Assembly (NCBI GenBank): GCA_947493455.1
Contig: CANLRB010000004.1
Span: 186,001 to 250,000, forward strand
Direction of reading: 5' to 3'
DNA: 64,000 bases
Source: an uncultured Pseudoalteromonas sp.
GTDB taxonomy: Bacteria > Pseudomonadota > Gammaproteobacteria > Enterobacterales > Alteromonadaceae
Within the stretch, counting starts at the first letter, position 1. Every line of letters begins with the position of its first letter. Shown here one piece after another: positions 36,201-45,281 of the stretch. Below the pieces are notes generated by a model. That model searched no databases. It was not told the DNA's origin and saw only the letters and a list, made by a program, of their open reading frames with translations. Both the position numbers and the translations under genes were made by a program.

Positions 36201-38439
36201 AGATAAAGCCAGCATTAATGGCATGTGACACATTAACAATACCGGTACCACCGTCCAAATTAGTCAGTACTTGCGTATTACCCCATGCATCAGTTTTAGG
36301 CTTAGCAGGTGTTGCTGTCATTTGTAGCGCAGATTGCACTTCTGCTTCAGTCCAATCTGGTCGTGCTTGCTTAACCAAAGCCATTGAACCCGCAACATGC
36401 GGACTTGCCATTGACGTACCGCCGAGCATGCCCCAGTCCGCTGATGGTGCACCATTGAAGGGATGTTGGTCGGCAAATGCAGCCCAGACATTTTCACCTG
36501 GCGCAGAAAAGTTTGGCACGATATTATGTGGCGCCTCACGTGATGGACCTCGGGATGAGAAGTCAGCAATCGTATCTACCATCTCTTCATTAATCGGTGT
36601 ACTAATTTCTGAAGCGGTAATTGTTGCGCGATGACCTGAGCCACTTGATAACCAAGCAACTAATTGATCGCCGTCATACTTATTGATGTGCGCACCCGGT
36701 AACGCGTAAACATCATTTACGGTGTTAGATTCATCACCATAATCATCAGCATTGTACAGAATAAAGCCACCAGCACCGCCAGCTAATGCATTTTCAGCTT
36801 TTGTAACACGCGCTAAACCACCACGTTTACACACCACAATTTCGCCATTAAAGGTGCCAGCTGCAAAAGGTTCAGCACATAATTCGTCACCATAATCAGC
36901 AGCGAGTACGATATTACCCGTATATGCTTCAGAAATACCCGCAGCGTCAAAGCCACTTGGCGGTATTGAGTCACCCCCTGTCATTTCACCTAACGACTTA
37001 CCTTCAACCGCTATCGTACGACCATGGTTACTCGCACCAATAACCGCATGCCAAGGTGCATTATGACCAATAAAATAACCACCTGAGTTACCAGCTGCGA
37101 CCGCCACACTAATTCCCGCTTCACGCGCAGCTAAAAACGCCAGTGCCGTTGGGTCTTCCCATGGAAATTTTTCAATGCCACCAATCGACATATTGATAAC
37201 ATCGACACCATCGCTTATTGCGTCTTCAATTGATGCAACAAGTGCTTCTTCAGGACAACCACGACCAGCCTCTGTATCACTTGGATAACATGCTTGATAC
37301 GAAACAATGTTTGAGCGCGGTGCAACACCCGATACTCGCTCAAAGTCAAAACCGGTATCGATACCATCATGATCACCGAGTGCAGGCTGAACGAGTGGCG
37401 CATTAACAATGACATTACCCGCAGCGGTACTTGCAACGTGAGAGCCGTGCCCGTGGTAATCCTCACCATTTTTCGGTGCGATTAAAACATTTGGATCCCA
37501 CGGAGACTTATTTGGATCTTGATACACATCATGATCATAGGTATCGGTAATAACAGAATAAGAACGCACACCAATCAGTTTGTCATTACACATACCCTCT
37601 TGGCCTGCAACCAGACAGTCACCGACATAGACATCTTTACCCCAAGGGTTAACATGGTCATAACCATCGCCAGAAATATCCGCAAATGACATGTGATCAG
37701 TATTTACACCTGAATCGATGATACCAACAACAATACCTTCACCCTGATACTTCATGCCTTGCGTTGACTCACCACGCCACACTTTGCCTGCGCCGATATG
37801 CTCAGGACCCACGTCACTCAAAAGTTCCATATTGCGTGCGCGATGAATATGAATCACATCTGATAATTCAGCTAGTTTTAACGCTTGTTCTTGTGTCAAT
37901 GTTACACTCATGCCATTAAGCGCATTGGTAAACTGCATGCGCGGCTCAACATTAACACCGACAGTTGATGCCTTTTGCACAAAATTATCTTGCTTTTTAA
38001 GTAGGTAGTTTTTATAGCTGGTGATTGCCGCTGAGTTCTGCTGCTGTTTGGCATCATATAGCTTATTCGCTTTTTTCCCTGCAGCGCGAATATTGGTCGC
38101 GGCGAAGCCATTTATATGACCATTGTAGTTAGCTATTGCATCATCTCGAAAGCGAATGATATAGGTATGTTCACCCGTCAATCCTTTTTCAGGCGTAAAT
38201 TTATTTTCGGGTGTTAATAGTTGGATCTGTCGGTTAACCGTTCCTCTATGAGCTAACACGCTCTGTTGTTTAGTTTGTGCTTGTGCATAATTTTCTTGGT
38301 TTTTAGTAAGCACGTGTTGCGGTATCGAAACCGCTGTTAACTCTATCCCCTGCTGACTTGCATCCCCAGCAGCACTAGCTGCAATACTGCAGCTATACAT
38401 TGCAGCTAACGTTGCAATCGCGACTTTTTTCATTCTCAC
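33277..38439 (-). CDS. Giant secreted subtilase (S8), paralogue of the one at 5322-10580
   Basis: This 1,720-residue secreted serine protease has a signal peptide (MKKVAIATLAAMYSCSIAASA) and an I9-like propeptide (HTYIIRFRDDAIANY). The S8 domain has Asp242 (IIDSGVNTDH), His331 (HGHGSHVAST) and Ser676 (GGTSMASPH). A PA insert (GEIVVCKRG, GAGGFILYN) lies between His and Ser. Long beta-rich regions, a PKD-like repeat (YKWTGPG, TFTLTVSDGV) and a tail KKSSSGALTWLGLGIASLLFSRRRKS-like in layout follow: Ser-rich, then hydrophobic, then Arg-rich. The GTG at 38439 has GGAGAG 7 nt upstream; an ATG two codons later is also possible. Domain order and many segments match the other subtilase, so the two arose by duplication. 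Its promoter region carries TTGTTCG repeats. Confidence 0.9.
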   Translation of the reverse strand: MRMKKVAIATLAAMYSCSIAASAAGDASQQGIELTAVSIPQHVLTKNQENYAQAQTKQQSVLAHRGTVNRQIQLLTPENKFTPEKGLTGEHTYIIRFRDDAIANYNGHINGFAATNIRAAGKKANKLYDAKQQQNSAAITSYKNYLLKKQDNFVQKASTVGVNVEPRMQFTNALNGMSVTLTQEQALKLAELSDVIHIHRARNMELLSDVGPEHIGAGKVWRGESTQGMKYQGEGIVVGIIDSGVNTDHMSFADISGDGYDHVNPWGKDVYVGDCLVAGQEGMCNDKLIGVRSYSVITDTYDHDVYQDPNKSPWDPNVLIAPKNGEDYHGHGSHVASTAAGNVIVNAPLVQPALGDHDGIDTGFDFERVSGVAPRSNIVSYQACYPSDTEAGRGCPEEALVASIEDAISDGVDVINMSIGGIEKFPWEDPTALAFLAAREAGISVAVAAGNSGGYFIGHNAPWHAVIGASNHGRTIAVEGKSLGEMTGGDSIPPSGFDAAGISEAYTGNIVLAADYGDELCAEPFAAGTFNGEIVVCKRGGLARVTKAENALAGGAGGFILYNADDYGDESNTVNDVYALPGAHINKYDGDQLVAWLSSGSGHRATITASEISTPINEEMVDTIADFSSRGPSREAPHNIVPNFSAPGENVWAAFADQHPFNGAPSADWGMLGGTSMASPHVAGSMALVKQARPDWTEAEVQSALQMTATPAKPKTDAWGNTQVLTNLDGGTGIVNVSHAINAGFILDETVENFVLANPRNGGDPRNMNMPQLVDMDCKGGCTWVRTIEATQDGNWKIETETDEYSVRIEAIPSEFSIKAGEKKTILFKGSVLDSQVQYSNSELTVLGKVKFSAQEENIPGAVWPAAFRFNGGNLPEKVNFMAHRDAGKEVISNLYTESIVDFTSRTYQPVKADIHDFTLIQDDDTYSPINDGSVEDDSDYVAWIDVPAGSKRMMAELLGQTASTAINEWERGVATMLVGYDVNGDGVVQPQEEAICFSNAAYENNWCNINNPDPGKYWVLVHNHPEHDWDSERPHDTYQMATAVVTGDMADSMSVTGPEQTNGLTPYSIEIHHDMTMAKGDIYYGGFDIGTDAGNPGNIGFVPLRMERGNNEISMMSSQTQARAGDIVEVTVDVLANNTGADREFTFASSLPDGATLVPGSVRMSGTMAHEVSEADNGFTVTGNQLDTRDWQPDYKVTTNITDAQCKTPYFGRPTDGGYVDLIEYNIGPVHGGVYNQNLQVPFSALWADDPTWALYNNTDYASSKFVEISPMGYVKLDDMPLFWPIHLAFPFNSFPDQLIGVNWMGDFFNGEVYGTPLNDAPETEDGFSGISIATTTNKDLIIEWDNTRSERVVGFDWETQTPIVEPTQGDNYDMQLIANLNTRHDRGQFELIMAYDNIDFGSAPGLGSIGLQGYTGPRGYFGPIYDYKGVSFALNDLKDKLHNGLVVCYDYQGPESSQMQVSYQMRVDEKAVGTGLELNVDTMMSGWDDNSVSMTLSVPSNIKVGHIDNQTIDEDSVLEGIMVAYSDADNGANTISVSGEGISAVVHGHDAGSTIDIVPNANFSGETEVTVTVTDNLYPADSHSVSFMLTVNGHQDAPTAVVTASAESITEGESITLDASNSMDPDGDVISYKWTGPGTIADDGAVSTSVSGLSVGSHTFTLTVSDGVDSASSEVSVTVNAKAVEPVVQPPQKKSSSGALTWLGLGIASLLFSRRRKS

Positions 38440-38527
38440 AATGGAACTCTCCGTATTGTTATTCTAATCGCCCCTAAAATTGGCGATTTAAAAATAGCAC
38501 ACAGAGTTAACATTCATTTAACATACG

Positions 38528-38594
38528 ATTGTTCGAATTTGTTCGCGTATAAATTCAGCGACACAGAGCTCAAACAATTGTTCGAAGTTGTTCG
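38528..38594. promoter_or_regulatory. Duplicated TTGTTCG tandem repeats upstream of the second subtilase
   Basis: Two near-identical 18-bp elements, ATTGTTCGAATTTGTTCG at 38528-38545 and ATTGTTCGAAGTTGTTCG at 38577-38594, lie 49 bp apart. Each holds two TTGTTCG heptamers at 10-bp spacing. They are 89-155 nt upstream of the minus-strand subtilase start and look like regulator binding sites. The promoter of the other subtilase has none. The rest of the 38440-38760 gap is AT-rich with nothing else I can name. Confidence 0.55.
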
Positions 38595-38761
38595 AATGAG
38601 CCATATAAAACAAAGGATTAAAAGATATAAACAACACTTTTAATAGACCTGTTTGGTTATAAAAAAATACAGAGGTTAGTAGGTATGAAGTTTTATATAA
38701 AAAAGAAAAACCCGCTTATTAGTGTACAAAACGCATTAATAAATCACACTTCAAAAATAAA

Positions 38762-38789
38762 AAAAGCCCGAGTAAAACTCGAGCTTTTT
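38762..38789 (-). terminator. Rho-independent terminator of rnpB
   Basis: Read on the minus strand, an imperfect stem (AAAAGCTCGAG ... CTCGGGCTTTT with a TTTTA loop) is followed by a T run, just downstream of the 3' end of the RNase P RNA. Confidence 0.82.
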
Positions 38790-38796
38790 AAAAATT

Positions 38797-39193
<397 letters not shown>

Positions 39194-39199
39194 AGCGCT

Positions 39200-39205
39200 A
39201 TTATA
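39200..39205 (-). promoter_or_regulatory. Probable -10 element (TATAAT) of rnpB
   Basis: The perfect consensus TATAAT on the minus strand lies about 7 nt upstream of the inferred rnpB 5' end. The -35 region at about 17-nt spacing is not close to consensus. Confidence 0.6.
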
Positions 39206-39248
39206 CGGATTTTAAAGCCAGCCGCTAGTTTTACTTGATGTTAATGTG

Positions 39249-40748
39249 TTAGAGAAACTGTGGTGATTTCAATACCAGTTCAACGCGCCTATTTTGTTGC
39301 ATATTCGACTCGGTATCATTGGCCGCTTTCGGTGCGACCGGACCCACCCCCACAGGCACTAAACGATCTTTATCTATCTGGTAATTCGAGACCAGTGTAT
39401 TTACCACTTCTTGCGCGCGACGTTTTGATAAGTCTTGGTTATAGCCAAACATCCCTTTGTTATCAGTGTGGCCCACGACATAAAGCGAGACACTTTTTGA
39501 TTTTTGCAAGAAATCAGCAATTTCAGACAACTGTTTAGCGGAGCTATCTTTAAGCGTATGCTTATCAAAATCAAACTCAATACCATATAAGGATACACTG
39601 CCTGTCGCCTGAATTTGTTTACTAAGCGTATGGCTATCAACATTTAACGCGACCTTGCTCATTACACGCTCTTCAATAATATCGACAACCATTTCAACAC
39701 TGTGCTTACCGCTTATTTGCATACTATACATGGTCGCATACACTTTACCGTTTGGGGTGACTTTTTCTGCACTAAATAAATAATAATGGCTTTTGCGAGT
39801 TAGATTATAAAAATCCGAATTATGATTTTTAGCATGAATTGTCGGTTTCAAGTTATCACGCAAAATATAGTTGCCACAACTCACCGCGCTGCACTCATAA
39901 ATGAGGCTAAACCCCGCTTTAAGTAAGGCGTTAATGTAGTTCATATGAACCGCATATGGGCCAACCTTTGGGTCAATTCGGTAATTGACCGTAGTGATTT
40001 TACCGCTCACTTTTTTTGTCGGTATCGACTTTTTATAAGGACCAATAATCAACGGGTATGATTCAAAATCATTGACTGCCGAAGCAACAATATAACTACC
40101 TGGGAAGCGCTCTACCATAGGGTGATCAGTAGTTCCTTTTTCATCACGTTTAGGCGCTTTTAAACTCGAGAAGTCGAGCGGTTGAATTTTAAAATTGTTA
40201 TTAACAGCAACGCCACTATTTGGCATGTCAGTTTCAATAATCTGCTCGTAAGCATACTTTAATACATTACGATGCCCATTATGTGCAAACACCTGTACTG
40301 CATGACGACTTCCCGTTTCTCCTTTTATCGCTGAAAGATAACCAGAGCTATCTTTTCTGGCACTTGCATAACTGACTTGGTAAATATTTTTATAACGAAA
40401 GCTATTATCAATTTTCTTGCGATAAGCTTTATTGCTGCATTTACCGATACATTTAGCTGCAATTGTATAGCCATCTGCGACGAGCTTGTCTGCCAAATCT
40501 TCAAGATAATGCGAGTAACTGATACCAGAGTGATTTCCCTGTTGTTGTACATACGATTTATACTGGCCAGTAATCGATTGAAATTGATTACCTTGGTTAT
40601 CCATTAGTATATCAACAGGCACATAAGAATATTGTGAACTGACAATTGTTTTAGCAGCTTTGTTCATTGGCACGATTAGACTATCGGAATTAGCCATGAC
40701 GCAAAATGGTAGCAGTGCGCAGAAATATGCGAGCGTTTTTTTAAACAT
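39249..40748 (-). CDS. DUF4892/OmpA-family outer-membrane-associated protein
   Basis: This 499-residue exported protein has a signal peptide (MFKKTLAYFCALLPFCVMA). Residues about 20-370 carry DUF4892-like segments: a YPLIIGPYKK start, YAVHMNYINALLKAGFSLIYECSAVSCG, and a related earlier repeat HYLEDLADKLVADGYTIAAKC. The C-terminal OmpA-like peptidoglycan-binding domain (about 385-497) has the motifs FDFDKHTL, VGHTDNKG, LSKRRAQEVV and NRRVELV. The protein is probably periplasmic or outer-membrane-linked and bound to peptidoglycan; its specific function is unknown. An AAGGAAG ribosome site precedes the ATG. It lies between rnpB and rsmI, all on the minus strand. Confidence 0.82.
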   Translation of the reverse strand: MFKKTLAYFCALLPFCVMANSDSLIVPMNKAAKTIVSSQYSYVPVDILMDNQGNQFQSITGQYKSYVQQQGNHSGISYSHYLEDLADKLVADGYTIAAKCIGKCSNKAYRKKIDNSFRYKNIYQVSYASARKDSSGYLSAIKGETGSRHAVQVFAHNGHRNVLKYAYEQIIETDMPNSGVAVNNNFKIQPLDFSSLKAPKRDEKGTTDHPMVERFPGSYIVASAVNDFESYPLIIGPYKKSIPTKKVSGKITTVNYRIDPKVGPYAVHMNYINALLKAGFSLIYECSAVSCGNYILRDNLKPTIHAKNHNSDFYNLTRKSHYYLFSAEKVTPNGKVYATMYSMQISGKHSVEMVVDIIEERVMSKVALNVDSHTLSKQIQATGSVSLYGIEFDFDKHTLKDSSAKQLSEIADFLQKSKSVSLYVVGHTDNKGMFGYNQDLSKRRAQEVVNTLVSNYQIDKDRLVPVGVGPVAPKAANDTESNMQQNRRVELVLKSPQFL

Positions 40749-40818
40749 TTATCTTCCTTAATTTATTACTGTTTAATAGAAAAAGTGCACGATTTGTGCA
40801 CTGTAAACGAAATTGATA

Positions 40819-41685
40819 CTAGTCCTGTTCAAGCATTGCTTTATACAAGGCGTTCTTTTTTAAACCTAAATAATCTGCTGCGACGCCGCAGGCTTTTTTC
40901 AGTGGCATTTGGTCTTGCAATAATTGAATCAAGCGTACAGCGTCTGGGGAAATCGCCTCTTTATTGGCGACTTTACCGGGTAACATCAACACAATCTCCC
41001 CTTTTTGGCGTACGGTGTCTTCTGTTAAAAAAGCGATTAACTCTACCACCGAACCACTAAAAAAAGTTTCAAAGCTTTTTGTGAGCTCTTTCGCCAACAC
41101 AACTTGCTGATCATCACCCAGTGCTTCACGCATATCATCCAAACTCGCCATAATACGATGCGTACTTTCGTAAAAGATACTGGTCACGCCCGAGTTAACA
41201 GCGTCAATCAAAAACTCTTTACGTGCTTTACTCTTGGCCGGACTAAACCCAATAAACTGAAACTTATCCGTCGCCAACCCAGAACAACTTAGCGCTGCGA
41301 TAGCTGCACATGCGCCGGGCACCGGTGTTACCTTAGCACCTTGTTCACGACATAGGTTAACCACGGCATAACCCGGATCACTAATTAATGGTGTTCCGGC
41401 ATCTGATACCAATGCAACATTTTTACCGCTATTGAGCCAATCAACAATTTGCTGCGCACGTTGTTTTTCATTGTGATCATGCAAAGCCGTTGTTTTAGCA
41501 CTAATACCAAAATGAGAGAGCAATTTATGAGTGTGCCGTGTATCTTCAGCGGCGATAATATCGACTTCAGCCAATACACTCAGTGCGCGCTTAGATATAT
41601 CGTCTAAATTTCCGATTGGTGTGGCGACAACAAATAAAGTGCCTAATTCTTCACCTAAATTGTTAGAATTGTTCTCAATTAGCAT
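40819..41685 (-). CDS. rsmI: 16S rRNA (cytidine1402-2'-O)-methyltransferase
   Basis: This 288-residue enzyme uses S-adenosylmethionine to methylate the 2'-O of C1402 in 16S rRNA, fine-tuning the decoding centre. It is a tetrapyrrole-methylase-fold protein. Visible signatures are LFVVATPIGNLDDIS near the N-terminus, AAEDTRHT, SDAGTPLISDPG, PVPGACA and YESTHRI. A GGAG ribosome site sits 6 nt before the ATG. It is divergent from lpoA-yraN-diaA-dolP, the usual order in gammaproteobacteria. The short 63-nt gap must hold both promoters. Confidence 0.96.
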   Translation of the reverse strand: MLIENNSNNLGEELGTLFVVATPIGNLDDISKRALSVLAEVDIIAAEDTRHTHKLLSHFGISAKTTALHDHNEKQRAQQIVDWLNSGKNVALVSDAGTPLISDPGYAVVNLCREQGAKVTPVPGACAAIAALSCSGLATDKFQFIGFSPAKSKARKEFLIDAVNSGVTSIFYESTHRIMASLDDMREALGDDQQVVLAKELTKSFETFFSGSVVELIAFLTEDTVRQKGEIVLMLPGKVANKEAISPDAVRLIQLLQDQMPLKKACGVAADYLGLKKNALYKAMLEQD

Positions 41686-41748
41686 TGAGCTCTCCTAAAA
41701 CAGTCAGTAAGATACTGACTCATTGTATTGATTGGACCGAGCAAAGCC

Positions 41749-43665
41749 ATGCGACTAAAACTCATTGGCATGATTTCCTTATTTTCGCTGTTATCTGCGT
41801 GCAGCACAACTGAAAATGAACAAGCAAATCAAATTCGCATCAAACCGCCGACCAGCACGGTTAAACAACCGCAAAATGCGGCTGAGTTTTACGCTAAAGC
41901 ACGCATAAAACGCGGCGTTAATAAAATACAGTTGCTCTATCAAGCGCGCGATCTTGCCATTACTGAAAAAAACTGGGACCTGCTAATCACAATTGGGGAT
42001 GATCTTAATCAGCTCAACAACACCGATCATGTACAAAATAATTTATATATTGCACGCGCGAATCTCGAACTCGGCAAATATAGTTTCGCTATTCGCACAC
42101 TTGAAAATCTCAATACAAAACTAACCAGTCCGAACCACTACTTTTTACACCAGTATATATACGGGCGTGTCTACGCGAGCCAATTTTTACCGAACCAAGC
42201 CGTACCGTACCTAGTCCGTGCATCTGAAACATCAGCTAGCCATAGTTTTAACGATGAAGAACTCAATGTGCTGCTATGGCAACAGTTAAACCAGCTCTCA
42301 GCGGATCAACTCGAAACACTTAAAACAGGTTCAACGATACAACAAGGTTGGATTAATCTAGCACTCTACAGTCAACTGTATATTGGCGATCCCGTATCGT
42401 TACATAGTGCAATGACCAACTGGCAACGCAGATATCCCGCTCACCCAGCAAGTTTTGCCTTACCTAATAAGGTACAAGACTTAATGGCCGTTGCACCTTA
42501 TAAAGATGAAAAAGTTGCCGTTATCTTACCGAGCAGTAAAAGTAACAACAAAGCCATTGCCGATGCTGTTAAAAACGGCATTATCGCCGCGAGTAATTTT
42601 ACTCCTAATCGACAGATCCACTTTATCGATGCCAACCTCCCCCCAGAACAAATTAGTATCGAACTAACAGAATTTAACCCTGACTTCGTAATTGGCCCAT
42701 TATTAAAAGGCAATATTGAAAAGCTACAACAGGCCAATACCCTCGAAAATTATGCGACGCTCTATTTAAATTCACCTGACACACCGCTCACAAATGTCGA
42801 CCACTACACGTTTGCCTTAAAAACCGAACATGAAGTGACAAACGCAATCTATCACTTTGTTAACCAAGGCTATACCAAACCGCTTATCATGGCTCCCGGA
42901 AACAGAAATGGAAAACGTTTAGTAGAGCACTTTAGGCAGACGTGGTCACAATACGTCGCATCAGAGCCTGAAGTTGGCTTTTATGCCAATCGTAAAGAGA
43001 TGCAAAAGCAAGTTCAATCGCTGCTTGAGGTTGACCAAAGCAAAGCACGTATAAAGCAAGTAGAAGCTATATTCAAAACAAAAGTTGAAAGCGAAACGCG
43101 CTCTCGCCGTGATATCGACGTCATTTATCTCATCGGAAACCCAGTGCAAACACGCCTTTTAAAGCCTTCGTTTGACGTTAATATAAGTACCTTTTCTGCG
43201 CGAATTCCATTATTTGCAACATCGCGCAGTCACGATGTAAATACAGATAACACGGATAAACGGGACTTAGCAGGGCTTTATTTTTCTGAAATGCCTTGGT
43301 TGCTACCGTTCCAATACGAAGGTTCAGAATTGAGAGGTGAGTTCAACTTGCTCTGGCCAGAGCAGGCTAATTTAGAACAGCAGCTTTTTGCTATGGGCTA
43401 TGATGCAATGAAAATAGTCCCTGAGCTCAAGCAATTACACGCCGTTCCCGGTAAACTAATGCAAGGGTTAACTGGCAAACTCTCTGTAAATCAAAACGGC
43501 GACGTAGAGCGTGAACTTAATTGGGCACAGTACCAATCACAGTCGATAATTTCTCATCAATTGGACTCACAAAGGCCAACACCGTTGTTTATTAAAGAAG
43601 AACAGCTGAAACAGCAAGCGATAGATGCTCAACTAAGTAATTCTGGTCTATCGAGTATGGAATAA
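41749..43665 (+). CDS. lpoA: Penicillin-binding protein activator LpoA
   Basis: This 638-residue outer-membrane lipoprotein activates the peptidoglycan synthase PBP1A from the outside. The lipobox LLSAC gives a lipidated Cys about 18 residues after the ATG at 41749. That ATG is preferred over an in-frame TTG 21 nt upstream, which would lengthen the signal peptide needlessly. The N-terminal domain is helical and TPR-like (AEFYAKARIKRG, LYQARDLAI). The C-terminal half has the periplasmic-binding-protein fold of LppC/LpoA (KVAVILPSSKSN, DFVIGPLLKGN, PLFATSRSH). It is the first gene of a canonical operon with yraN, diaA and dolP. Confidence 0.93.
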   Translation: MRLKLIGMISLFSLLSACSTTENEQANQIRIKPPTSTVKQPQNAAEFYAKARIKRGVNKIQLLYQARDLAITEKNWDLLITIGDDLNQLNNTDHVQNNLYIARANLELGKYSFAIRTLENLNTKLTSPNHYFLHQYIYGRVYASQFLPNQAVPYLVRASETSASHSFNDEELNVLLWQQLNQLSADQLETLKTGSTIQQGWINLALYSQLYIGDPVSLHSAMTNWQRRYPAHPASFALPNKVQDLMAVAPYKDEKVAVILPSSKSNNKAIADAVKNGIIAASNFTPNRQIHFIDANLPPEQISIELTEFNPDFVIGPLLKGNIEKLQQANTLENYATLYLNSPDTPLTNVDHYTFALKTEHEVTNAIYHFVNQGYTKPLIMAPGNRNGKRLVEHFRQTWSQYVASEPEVGFYANRKEMQKQVQSLLEVDQSKARIKQVEAIFKTKVESETRSRRDIDVIYLIGNPVQTRLLKPSFDVNISTFSARIPLFATSRSHDVNTDNTDKRDLAGLYFSEMPWLLPFQYEGSELRGEFNLLWPEQANLEQQLFAMGYDAMKIVPELKQLHAVPGKLMQGLTGKLSVNQNGDVERELNWAQYQSQSIISHQLDSQRPTPLFIKEEQLKQQAIDAQLSNSGLSSME

Positions 43666-43681
43666 TCAATAGGAGGCTAGG

Positions 43682-44053
43682 ATGGCCTGGATAAGCGATT
43701 TATTTAATAACAGTAAAGAGAAAGGAGACTTTTTCGAAGCTGAAGCGGAAAAGTATTTAATAGAAGCGGGCTTAACACCTGTAGCTCGTAACTTTCACAG
43801 CCGATATGGCGAAATCGACTTAATCATGAAAGAGCAAAACACGTATGTGTTTGTGGAAGTAAAGTATCGTAAAAGCCAGCATTATGGTGGCGCACAATAT
43901 GCATTATCGTTTACTAAAAAACAACGATTAAAACGCACCCTAGCTGTTTACATTCAACAGCATGGGTTGCACAATAGTCCGTTAAGGATCGACTTTGTCG
44001 CAATTAATGGGCAAAATCCATTTCATATAACTTGGTATAAAAACGTACTCTAA
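43682..44053 (+). CDS. yraN: UPF0102 family protein YraN
   Basis: This 123-residue conserved protein has a restriction-endonuclease-like fold. The nuclease-type core is visible as GEIDLI followed by VFVEVKYRK, with an earlier KGDFFEAEAEKYL helix. Its biochemical role is not settled, although the fold suggests nucleic-acid cleavage or binding. AGGAGG lies close upstream of the ATG. It is the second gene of the lpoA operon and ends 2 nt before diaA. Confidence 0.93.
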   Translation: MAWISDLFNNSKEKGDFFEAEAEKYLIEAGLTPVARNFHSRYGEIDLIMKEQNTYVFVEVKYRKSQHYGGAQYALSFTKKQRLKRTLAVYIQQHGLHNSPLRIDFVAINGQNPFHITWYKNVL

Positions 44054-44055
44054 CT

Positions 44056-44643
44056 ATGCAAGATATCGTTAAAGAAATATATACAGAGAGCATTCAAGCG
44101 CAAATCGCTGCGGGCGAAGTATTACCGAGCGCTTTGGAGTCGGCCGCTTTTACCATCGCACAGAGCCTAATTAATGGTAATAAACTCTTGTGTTGTGGCA
44201 GTAATAGCTGCCACATGCTCGCAAATCATATAGCGAGCTTATTAGTTAATTTTTATGAAACCGAACGCCCTTGCCTGCCAGCTGTTGCATTAAACAGCCA
44301 ACAAGCACATCTCAGTGCATACGCCCAACCGGCAGAGCACGATGTATTTGCCAGGCAAGTACGTGCATTCGGCGAAAGTGGTGATTTGCTTTTGGTTCTT
44401 GCGTGTAGCGGAAACGAAAAAGAAGTGATCAGTGCCGTCGAAGCCGCTCTCACTAAAGATATGCAAGTCATTGCCATGGTCGGTGACGAAGGTGGCGAGC
44501 TAACCGGTTTACTCGGACCTAGCGATGTTGAAATTAAAGTCCCATCAAAACGACCAAGCCGTATTGTGGAGTCTCATTTGTTTAATCTTCATTGTTTAAG
44601 CGAGCTAATTGATTTAACCCTATTCCCACAGGATGAAAACTAA
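44056..44643 (+). CDS. diaA: DnaA initiator-associating protein DiaA
   Basis: This 195-residue SIS-domain protein binds DnaA and promotes its ordered assembly at oriC. The sugar-isomerase-like fold is seen in KLLCCGSNSCHMLANHIASLL, then LLVLACSGNEKEVISAV and the C-terminal SHLFNLHCLSELID. It is close to the E. coli length (196). It lacks an obvious isomerase active site, as expected for DiaA. Its TAA stop overlaps the dolP ATG by 1 nt (TAATG). Confidence 0.93.
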   Translation: MQDIVKEIYTESIQAQIAAGEVLPSALESAAFTIAQSLINGNKLLCCGSNSCHMLANHIASLLVNFYETERPCLPAVALNSQQAHLSAYAQPAEHDVFARQVRAFGESGDLLLVLACSGNEKEVISAVEAALTKDMQVIAMVGDEGGELTGLLGPSDVEIKVPSKRPSRIVESHLFNLHCLSELIDLTLFPQDEN

Positions 44644-45206
44644 TGTTTAACAAAGTAATTCTGATAGCCGTATTATTACTTTTACAAGGTTGTGGTGCTG
44701 CTTTGGTTGCTGGTACTGCGGGCGCTGTCAGCTCAGCAACAGACAGACGTACACTCGGTACACAAATCGACGATAACAATATCGAAATTAAAGCAGCCAT
44801 AGCTTTAAAAGAAGAAGCAACACTCGCTAAATTTAGTAATATTTCCGTCGTCAGTCTAAATGGTAATGTGCTATTGCTTGGCCAAACGCCAACGACCGAA
44901 ATGCGCGATATCGCGTATGCCAAAGTGAAGTCGATTGTCGGCATAAAAAAAATTCACAACCAGATACGCATTGGCAATATGACCGGGATGAGCACCAAAA
45001 CGCACGATACTTGGCTCACCTCTAAGGTAAAAACAAAATTACTCACTACCGAACATGTCAGCTCGAACGACATCAAAGTCATTACGGAAAATGGCGAAGT
45101 CTTTTTAATGGGGTTAGTTACTGAAACTGAAGCCAATACAGCCGTTGAAATTGCGCGCAATGTATCTGGCGTCGTGAAGGTTATTAAAGTATTTGAGTAC
45201 CTCTAA
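44643..45206 (+). CDS. dolP: Outer-membrane lipoprotein DolP (YraP), two BON domains
   Basis: This 187-residue lipoprotein has the lipobox LLLQGC near residue 17. Two BON domains follow (about 45-115 and 120-187), each with the glycine-containing strand pattern (VVSLNGNVLLLGQTP; VITENGEVFLMGLVT). In E. coli DolP binds anionic phospholipid at division sites and supports BAM function and outer-membrane integrity. It is the last gene of the lpoA operon and is followed by a strong terminator at 45226-45255. Confidence 0.94.
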   Translation: MFNKVILIAVLLLLQGCGAALVAGTAGAVSSATDRRTLGTQIDDNNIEIKAAIALKEEATLAKFSNISVVSLNGNVLLLGQTPTTEMRDIAYAKVKSIVGIKKIHNQIRIGNMTGMSTKTHDTWLTSKVKTKLLTTEHVSSNDIKVITENGEVFLMGLVTETEANTAVEIARNVSGVVKVIKVFEYL

Positions 45207-45225
45207 AGCGCGAATAACACATATA

Positions 45226-45255
45226 AAAAAAACCGACTTATATGTCGGTTTTTTT
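45226..45255. terminator. Bidirectional terminator between dolP and sspB
   Basis: A 12-bp stem (aaaaaaaccgac / gtcggttttttt) with a 6-nt loop lies between the convergent dolP and sspB genes and has A/T runs on both sides. Confidence 0.88.
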
Positions 45256-45281
45256 ATATACACACGATTCATTCAAGTAGA

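Noticed and set aside
36158-36634. Plus-strand open frame of 158 codons
   Set aside because: It is antisense to the conserved catalytic domain of the second subtilase.
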